Origin: Lysobacterales bacterium CG_4_10_14_3_um_filter_64_11
GTDB taxonomy: Bacteria > Pseudomonadota > Gammaproteobacteria > Xanthomonadales > Xanthomonadaceae
Assembly (NCBI GenBank): GCA_002782905.1
Contig: PFJA01000269.1
Coordinates: 1 to 11,369 of the forward strand
Length of the DNA: 11,369 nucleotides
Direction: 5' to 3'
Below, piece by piece: positions 6,416 to 11,369 of the stretch (positions are counted from its first letter, which is position 1; each line of letters begins with the position of its first letter). The position numbers and the translations under genes were made by a program. Below the pieces are notes generated by a model, which worked only from the letters and a program-made list of their open reading frames with translations, searched no databases and was not told the DNA's origin.

Positions 6416-9058
6416 TCAGAAGTCAGCGGAAACCCGTGCGAACCACTCGCCACCGCTGAACCCGAACGGCGAGGACAACGGCCGGGTGGCACCGAGGAAG
6501 TTGAGGGTGCCGTTGCTCTCGCGGTCGGGCAGATTGTCGAACACGTTGTTGGCACCGACCGTGAGCCGCACGCGATCAGCGAACAGCGGATAGGTCACCG
6601 CCAGATCGATCAACACCTCCGAGCCGAAGTGGCCCACATTGGGGTCGTCGGGATCGGTTGGGTCATCGCTAAAGCTGGCGTCTTCCCAGCCGCTGTAATG
6701 ATTGGCGCGCAGCAGCAACTCCAGGCCAGATGCGGCGCGGAAGGTGGTGGTGAACACGGTGCGGTGATGCGGCAACTGGTTTTCCAGATCGAAGATGCGA
6801 TTGCTGTCGATGGTGCCGGGGTCGAAGCGGTCCACGGTCTGGTCGTTGTAGCTGTGGCTGAGGGTGAAGTTCAACTCGCCGAGTTGACCCACTTCCGTGA
6901 CGTAGTTGGCGACCAGATCGATGCCTTCAACGGTGCTGTCGAAGGCATTGCTGAAGAACGACAGCGAACCGAGCAGTGCAGCGTTGGGCACACCGGCAGC
7001 GATCAGCGCCAGTTGCTCAGGCGAATCGGGCACGATCGTGAAGTTGGACAACGCGACCCGATCATTGATGTCGATGTTGTAGTAATCGACGGTCAGGCTG
7101 AAATTATCGGTTGGGGTCAACACGATACCGCCCGAGAAACTGGTCGAATGTTCCGGTCGCAACGGTTGCGCACCCAAGGCAATCGCGGCCGGGTTGTTGA
7201 CCGGGAACGTACCCAGCGGCACCAACGTGCCGGCCGCATTGGCGGTGGTGGTGATGTCGAGCGTGTTGATCTGGCCCGGCGTCGGCGCCCGGAAGCCGGT
7301 ATTGGCGGTTGCGCGTATCGCCACCTGCGGCGAGAACTGATAGCGCGCCGACAGTTTCCAGTCGATCTGGTTGGCGTACTGTGAGGAGTCCTCGACCCGG
7401 CCGGATGCGCCAACGCTGAAGTTTTCGCTCAACTTGGTTTCCAGATCGAGATAGGCGCCCCAACTGCTGCGACCGAAGGTGCCGGCCGAGTCCGGCGAAT
7501 CGCCCTGAAAACCATCGGAACCCACGCCGAACAAGGCAGCGGTCGGGCCGTTCTCGAATGAGGCCGGGTCGCCGATGCCGACAGCGTAAATCTCACGCCG
7601 CCACTCGCCGCCGAACGCGATGTTCAGCGGCGCGGCAAACAGGCCCGTTTCCATGGGATACACGAAATCGGCATTGACGCCGCGCTCGCGCTGCTCCAGC
7701 TTGCCCGGCTTGAAATTGAGCGGGCTGTTGATACCGAGGCTGGGATTGATCGAATTGACCAGGCTGTAGACGATCTGGTTCTGGCCGTAACGGCCGCTGA
7801 GGTCCCAGCGCAAACCGGACGCCAGCTCACCACGCGCACCGAACACGCCTTCGTAATCCTCGATGTCGGCACCGAACGTCGGGGTATAGCCACCCGGAAA
7901 CAGGGCGAAGATCGGGTTCAGCGCCACGAATCCGGACGGGCTGCTCGGGTCGGCGGTGACGAAATCGCTGGGGCTGCCGCCGGAAGCCAGAATGCTGTCG
8001 ATGATCGATTGCGCGACCGGGTCCGGCAGACCGTCTTCATTCGCATCGACAAACAGGGTGCCGCGCGGACCGACACCGGGCACCCCGACCGGGGTGCGGT
8101 AGAAAAAGCTGGAGGCGAACTGCTCATCGGCATAGCTGCCGAAGCCATAAAGGCTGGTCGATTCGCTGACCTGCACCTCGGCATTGAAGAAGGTACGGAT
8201 GCCGTCGGCATCGGGATCGCCCCAACGCTGGCCAAGGCCGTTGAACGGGACGTTTTCGGCACCCACCGCTTCACCTACCGCTACCGCATCCAGGCGGCCA
8301 CTGCCGCGCGAGGTGTGATTGCTGTCGAAATATTCGACGGTGGCATTGAAAAAGCCGTCCTGCCCCAGTGGCAGGCCGAGGTTGACCGAACTCTGGAAGC
8401 GATCACCGTCACCCTCATAGGTTGAACCGTACTGGCTGTTGACCGTCACCCCTTCGGCATTGTCGTTGAGGATGATGTTGATGACGCCAGCGATGGCGTC
8501 GGAACCGTACTGCGCCGACGAACCGTCACGCAGCACCTCGACACGCTGGATCGCGGAAGCTGGGAACAAACCGAAATCGACCGCCTGCGCACCCTGATTG
8601 ACGGTACCGAACGGCTCGGCCTGCAAGTTCACCAGCGCTGAGCGATGCCGACGCTTGCCGTTGACCAGCACCAGGGTTTCATCGGGCGGCAGGTTGCGCA
8701 GATTGGCCGGGCGAATAAACGCTGAGCCATCGGCAATCGGAAAACGCTGGGTGTTGAACGAGGGCAGCAGATTGGACAGTTGATCGGTGAAGTCGAGCGA
8801 TGCCTGCCGCTCCAGGTCAACCGGGCTGACCACGTCGACCGGCGACATCGATTCGGTGGGCGAACGCCCCTGCACACGGGTACCAGTCACGATGACCTGA
8901 TCGAGCAGTTCCGGCGATTTGGCTGGTGCATCGGCGGCGCCGGCGCCAGCAGTGGCTTGTTGGGCCAATGCCGGCGCACTCATCGTGGCGCACAGCAAGG
9001 CAATGGCGACGGGCAGCGGTGAGCGGCGCAGCGGCGGCGAAGCGTTGGCACGTGGCAT
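6416..9058 (-). CDS. TonB-dependent outer-membrane receptor, substrate unknown
   Basis: An 880-residue outer-membrane receptor that imports a scarce nutrient using TonB-ExbBD energy. A signal peptide covers residues 1-32 (Arg-rich start, VAIALLCATMSAPALA, cleavage before QQ). A TonB-box-like LDQVIVTGT lies at 52-60. The plug (about 70-200) contains NLRNLPPDETLVLVNGKRRH (119-138), AIQRVEVLRDGSSAQYGSDA (169-188) and IAGVINIILN (189-198). The rest is the 22-strand barrel, including ATANTGFRAPTPGQ and a strand ending in the terminal aromatic VSADF. There is no N-terminal STN/secretin domain, so FecA-type sigma signalling is unlikely. Loop regions contain Asp-rich DPDADG (281-286) and DANEDGLPD (338-346). 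The start is supported by AAGGGG 8 nt before the ATG. The substrate cannot be told from sequence: there is no partner gene nearby for siderophore, haem, cobalamin or glycan use. It is transcribed alone from the divergent region to its right. Confidence 0.95.
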   Translation of the reverse strand: MPRANASPPLRRSPLPVAIALLCATMSAPALAQQATAGAGAADAPAKSPELLDQVIVTGTRVQGRSPTESMSPVDVVSPVDLERQASLDFTDQLSNLLPSFNTQRFPIADGSAFIRPANLRNLPPDETLVLVNGKRRHRSALVNLQAEPFGTVNQGAQAVDFGLFPASAIQRVEVLRDGSSAQYGSDAIAGVINIILNDNAEGVTVNSQYGSTYEGDGDRFQSSVNLGLPLGQDGFFNATVEYFDSNHTSRGSGRLDAVAVGEAVGAENVPFNGLGQRWGDPDADGIRTFFNAEVQVSESTSLYGFGSYADEQFASSFFYRTPVGVPGVGPRGTLFVDANEDGLPDPVAQSIIDSILASGGSPSDFVTADPSSPSGFVALNPIFALFPGGYTPTFGADIEDYEGVFGARGELASGLRWDLSGRYGQNQIVYSLVNSINPSLGINSPLNFKPGKLEQRERGVNADFVYPMETGLFAAPLNIAFGGEWRREIYAVGIGDPASFENGPTAALFGVGSDGFQGDSPDSAGTFGRSSWGAYLDLETKLSENFSVGASGRVEDSSQYANQIDWKLSARYQFSPQVAIRATANTGFRAPTPGQINTLDITTTANAAGTLVPLGTFPVNNPAAIALGAQPLRPEHSTSFSGGIVLTPTDNFSLTVDYYNIDINDRVALSNFTIVPDSPEQLALIAAGVPNAALLGSLSFFSNAFDSTVEGIDLVANYVTEVGQLGELNFTLSHSYNDQTVDRFDPGTIDSNRIFDLENQLPHHRTVFTTTFRAASGLELLLRANHYSGWEDASFSDDPTDPDDPNVGHFGSEVLIDLAVTYPLFADRVRLTVGANNVFDNLPDRESNGTLNFLGATRPLSSPFGFSGGEWFARVSADF

Positions 9059-9081
9059 GCGGGTATCCCCTTGATCATTTT

Positions 9082-9112
9082 TGATTGTGATTAACGCGAG
9101 TTAAATCAATCA
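9082..9112. promoter_or_regulatory. Inverted repeat, candidate operator for the TonB receptor gene
   Basis: The arms TGATTGTGATTAAC (9082-9095) and GTTAAATCAATCA (9100-9112) are near-perfect inverted copies around GCGA, differing by one base insertion. The core TTAAC-GCGA-GTTAA is perfect. The site lies 24-54 nt upstream of the receptor ATG in an AT-rich island inside GC-rich DNA. If the TTGACA at 9127-9132 is used with a 17-nt spacer, the repeat covers the -10 and start site, as a repressor operator would. It does not match a Fur box that I can recognise. The cognate regulator is unknown and not encoded nearby. Confidence 0.45.
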
Positions 9113-9118
9113 CGCCGC

Positions 9119-9144
9119 AGCGACGCTGTCAAGCGTCGCTTTTT
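9119..9144. promoter_or_regulatory. GC-rich hairpin with consensus -35 in its loop
   Basis: The arms AGCGACGC (9119-9126) and GCGTCGCT (9133-9140) are perfect complements. Read on the plus strand, the stem is followed by a run of five T (9140-9144), which looks like an intrinsic terminator, but no plus-strand gene precedes it. Read on the minus strand, the 6-nt loop is TTGACA, an exact -35 hexamer pointing toward the receptor gene. A 17-nt spacer leads to TTGATT (9104-9109), a weak -10. The element may be a promoter wrapped in an operator, a terminator for antisense transcription, or both. Confidence 0.4.
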
Positions 9145-9253
9145 CTGACCATGGCCGGCTTCGCAAGCGGCAACCCGCACATCACTCTGACCCGATTGCA
9201 ACCGGCCACCACGCTCGGCTCGCACCGGCCACGTAACCGATGGTGCGTAGCAG

Positions 9254-9259
9254 TACACT
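9254..9259 (+). promoter_or_regulatory. Weak candidate -10 for the ABC exporter gene
   Basis: TACACT in the context CAGTACACTGGCGG matches four of six -10 positions and would give a leader of roughly 60 nt before the ATG at 9325. No -35 is evident at normal spacing. It is the best -10-like sequence I see in the GC-rich stretch 9145-9324, which otherwise holds no gene or strong structure. Confidence 0.2.
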
Positions 9260-9324
9260 GGCGGACTGCGGCATGATGCCCGCCGTGGCTACGCTGCGTT
9301 GCCAATCCCTGCTGATGAGAACCG

Positions 9325-11085
9325 ATGAACGCCACCGATAAATCCAGCGGCAAACTGGTGTCACTGCGGCGGCTGTGGCCGTACGCCAGCCGTTATCGTG
9401 GTCTGGTCGCGGGTTGGCTCGGTTTCATGCTGATCGCGGCAGGGTCAACATTGGCATTGCCGATCGCGTTTCGTCTGGTCATCGACAAGGGCATCGGCGG
9501 TGATGCCGGCGGCTCGATCGATCGCTGGTTCGAGATTTTGTTTGTGGTTGCCGCAGTGCTGGCGATTGCCACCGCCTCGCGGTTTTACTGCATCACCGTG
9601 CTCGCCGAACGCATCGTCGCCGATATCCGCAAGCAGGTGTTCGCGCACCTGATGCGCCTGGACATGCACTTTTTCGAGCGCACCCGCAGCGGTGAAATCA
9701 TCTCGCGGCTGTCGGCCGACACTGAAATGCTGCGCACCGTGATCGGTTCCAGCGTCTCCATCGCGGTGCGCAATGTGCTCAACGCGTCGGGCTCGGCGAT
9801 CATGCTGGCGATCACCAGCCCGCGGCTGGCTGGGCTGGCGGCGATCGGCATCCCCGCAGTGATCGTGCCGATTGCCCTGTTCGGCCGCCGCGTTCGCGAG
9901 CAATCGCGCGCCAGCCAGGATCGCCTGGCCGACGCCAGCGCGCGTGCCAGTGAAACCCTGAACGCCATGCATACCGTACAAAGCTATGCACGCGAAGACC
10001 ATGAAAGCGCACGCTTTGCCGATGCCGCCGACCGCACCTATTCCACCTCGCGCATCCGAATCCGCACCCAGGCGATCCTGACCGCGCTGGTGATCGTGCT
10101 GATCTTTGGCGCCATCACCGCTGTGCTCTGGGTCGGTGCCACTGATGTCATCGCCGGCACCATGAGCTCGGGCGCATTAGGCCAGTTCGTGCTGTATGCG
10201 ATCATCGGCGCCGGTTCGGTGGGCGCGCTCACCGAAGTGTGGAACGATGTGCAACGCGCCGCCGGTGGCATGGCACGCATCAACGAACTGCTGCACGAAC
10301 AAACCCACATCGCTGCGCCGCAAGCCCCGCAGGCGCTGCCGGCCGTGCTGCGCGGCGACGTGCGTTTTGACAACGTGACGTTTCATTATCCCTCGCGCCC
10401 GGAGACCTCGGCGCTGATCGATTTCACCCTGCACATCCGCGCCGGCGAAACGGTGGCGCTGGTCGGGCCGTCCGGCGCCGGCAAAAGCACTGTGTTCCAG
10501 ATGCTGCTGCGTTTTTTCGACCCGCAAACCGGCAGCGTGCAGGTCGATGACCACGATGTGCGCAATCTGGTGCCAGCCGACCTGCGCTCGCGCATCGCGC
10601 TGGTGCCACAAGACCCGGTGATCTTTGGTGCCGATGCCATGGAGAACCTGCGCTACGGCCGGCTCGACGCCAGCGACACCGAGGTCCACGAAGCGGCACG
10701 GCTGGCTGAAGCGCATGCGTTCATCGCCGCCCTGCCCGATGGCTACCAGACCTATCTGGGCGAGCGCGGTAGCCGCCTGTCCGGCGGCCAGCAGCAGCGC
10801 CTGGCGATTGCCCGCGCCCTGCTCAAGGACGCCCCGATCCTGTTGCTCGATGAAGCCACCAGTGCGCTTGATGCGCAGAGCGAACGCGCCATTCAACATG
10901 CTCTGGAACGCCTGATGCAAGGCCGCACCACGTTGGTGATTGCGCACCGCCTGGCGACCGTGCAGCGCGTGGATCGCATCGTGGTACTCGATCACGGCCG
11001 CATCGTGGCGCAGGGCCGACACGAAGAACTGGTCGCGCAAGGCGGCCTGTATGCCGAACTGGCACGCTTGCAGTTTGCGCTTTGA
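9325..11085 (+). CDS. Type IV (MsbA/LmrA-like) ABC exporter, fused permease and ATPase
   Basis: A 586-residue half-transporter expected to work as a homodimer in the inner membrane, exporting a lipid or other amphipathic substrate with ATP. Six membrane segments are visible at about residues 27-50, 69-92, 147-165, 168-187, 250-273 and 283-303. The nucleotide-binding domain (about 345-586) is complete: A-loop Y355 in VTFHYPSRP, Walker A GPSGAGKST (381-389), Q-loop Q429 in LVPQDPVIF, signature LSGGQQQR (485-492), Walker B ILLLDE with catalytic E510, D-loop SALD (513-516) and switch H541. The family is MsbA-related but not clearly MsbA itself: the usual partner lpxK is absent and membrane-segment identity cannot be judged by eye. 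The substrate is therefore open. The start is the first Met of the frame, with only a weak GAGA 4 nt upstream. A probable outer-membrane lipase gene follows 54 nt downstream with no terminator between. Confidence 0.93.
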   Translation: MNATDKSSGKLVSLRRLWPYASRYRGLVAGWLGFMLIAAGSTLALPIAFRLVIDKGIGGDAGGSIDRWFEILFVVAAVLAIATASRFYCITVLAERIVADIRKQVFAHLMRLDMHFFERTRSGEIISRLSADTEMLRTVIGSSVSIAVRNVLNASGSAIMLAITSPRLAGLAAIGIPAVIVPIALFGRRVREQSRASQDRLADASARASETLNAMHTVQSYAREDHESARFADAADRTYSTSRIRIRTQAILTALVIVLIFGAITAVLWVGATDVIAGTMSSGALGQFVLYAIIGAGSVGALTEVWNDVQRAAGGMARINELLHEQTHIAAPQAPQALPAVLRGDVRFDNVTFHYPSRPETSALIDFTLHIRAGETVALVGPSGAGKSTVFQMLLRFFDPQTGSVQVDDHDVRNLVPADLRSRIALVPQDPVIFGADAMENLRYGRLDASDTEVHEAARLAEAHAFIAALPDGYQTYLGERGSRLSGGQQQRLAIARALLKDAPILLLDEATSALDAQSERAIQHALERLMQGRTTLVIAHRLATVQRVDRIVVLDHGRIVAQGRHEELVAQGGLYAELARLQFAL

Positions 11086-11139
11086 GTGCCCGCGCCAGCA
11101 CAATACGCGGCCGAATCGGACCAACCCAAGAGCCCGCGC

Positions 11140-11369
11140 ATGCACCACCAAAACCGTTTCGCCATCGCCGTGTTGCTGCTGGCTGCCGTTCCCGCACCGG
11201 TTGTTGCGCAGTCGAGCCTCGCCGATTGTCGCTTGATTACTGATCCGCTGGTGCGTCTGGCCTGCTACGACCAACTCGATACGCACCACGAAGCGTCCGT
11301 CGCTGACAGCGAGCAAGCCGTGGCGGCGCTGCCCGCGGCGCACGCCGCAAGCCGCGACGAGCGCACCCA
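11140..11369 (+). CDS. Secreted protein N-terminus, possibly outer-membrane phospholipase A (partial)
   Basis: The first 76 codons of a gene cut by the window edge. A signal peptide is clear: basic start, hydrophobic FAIAVLLLAAVPAPVV (residues 7-22), with probable cleavage after A23 before QSS. The mature start carries ADCRLITDPLVRLACYDQLD (28-47), with cysteines 30 and 42 that probably form a disulfide. This DC-x(n)-RLACYD motif begins several secreted proteins. In xanthomonads I associate it most with PldA-type outer-membrane phospholipase A1, a calcium-dependent lipid hydrolase, but it also occurs in type VI accessory (VasI-like) proteins. The catalytic part lies beyond the edge, so the function is inferred. 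An AAGAG lies 7 nt before the ATG. With no terminator in the 54-nt gap, cotranscription with the ABC exporter is plausible. Confidence 0.6.
   Translation, partial: MHHQNRFAIAVLLLAAVPAPVVAQSSLADCRLITDPLVRLACYDQLDTHHEASVADSEQAVAALPAAHAASRDERT

Noticed and set aside
6242..7384. Plus-strand 380-codon open frame running from xseA into the receptor gene region
   Set aside because: Overlaps the end of xseA and lies antisense to the receptor barrel; Gly/Val/Arg-rich without domain features.
9082..9112. Fur box for iron control of the TonB receptor
   Set aside because: The repeat does not fit the GATAAT-type hexamer array; it was kept only as an operator of unknown specificity.
10177..11343. Minus-strand 388-codon open frame opposite the ABC exporter ATPase domain
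   Set aside because: Antisense to intact Walker A, signature and Walker B motifs; a typical shadow frame.
1..11369. CRISPR array, insertion sequence, tRNA or phage/defence island
   Set aside because: Reading both strands showed no regularly spaced repeats, transposase motifs, cloverleaf arms or defence-type domains. Genes are mostly core metabolism, repair and envelope.

Overview
The window is high-GC, densely coded bacterial chromosome. A TonB-dependent outer-membrane receptor, an outer-membrane-type secreted protein, IspG in its long (about 420-residue) form with the CPGCGR motif, and very short overlapping gene junctions all point to a Gram-negative gammaproteobacterium. Protein style suggests Xanthomonadales/Lysobacterales (Lysobacter, Rhodanobacter or a relative). 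That placement is inference from motifs, not a database result.

Layout. Positions 1-310 are intergenic, carry no convincing gene and look like degenerate dispersed-repeat sequence. Positions 311-4816 hold a three-gene minus-strand unit, transcribed right to left: a protein of unknown function with a PilZ-like C-terminal segment, then ispG (4-nt ATGA overlap), then a membrane-anchored stand-alone FMN/Fe-S glutamate-synthase-like protein (29-nt overlap). A 169-nt divergent gap (4817-4985) separates this unit from xseA (4986-6347, plus strand), the large subunit of exonuclease VII. xseA converges on a TonB-dependent receptor (6416-9058, minus), with a 12-bp imperfect hairpin between the two stop codons. 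A 266-nt divergent gap (9059-9324) follows. It carries an AT-rich inverted repeat and a GC-rich hairpin whose loop is a consensus TTGACA on the receptor strand. After it come a type IV (MsbA/LmrA-like) homodimeric ABC exporter (9325-11085, plus) and the N-terminus of a secreted protein resembling xanthomonad outer-membrane phospholipase A (11140 to the window edge).

How the genes relate. IspG makes the penultimate MEP-pathway isoprenoid precursor and is itself an Fe-S enzyme. The downstream glutamate-synthase-like protein also carries a complete Cys triad for an Fe-S cluster, so the unit is translationally coupled around two Fe-S redox proteins plus one uncharacterised protein. The right half is about the envelope: a substrate-unknown receptor, a lipid-exporter-like ABC protein and a probable outer-membrane lipase. 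I see no CRISPR array, insertion sequence, tRNA, rRNA, phage or defence locus. Most of the window is ordinary core genome. The best candidates for something undescribed are the PilZ-like protein coupled to ispG and the operator-like DNA upstream of the receptor.
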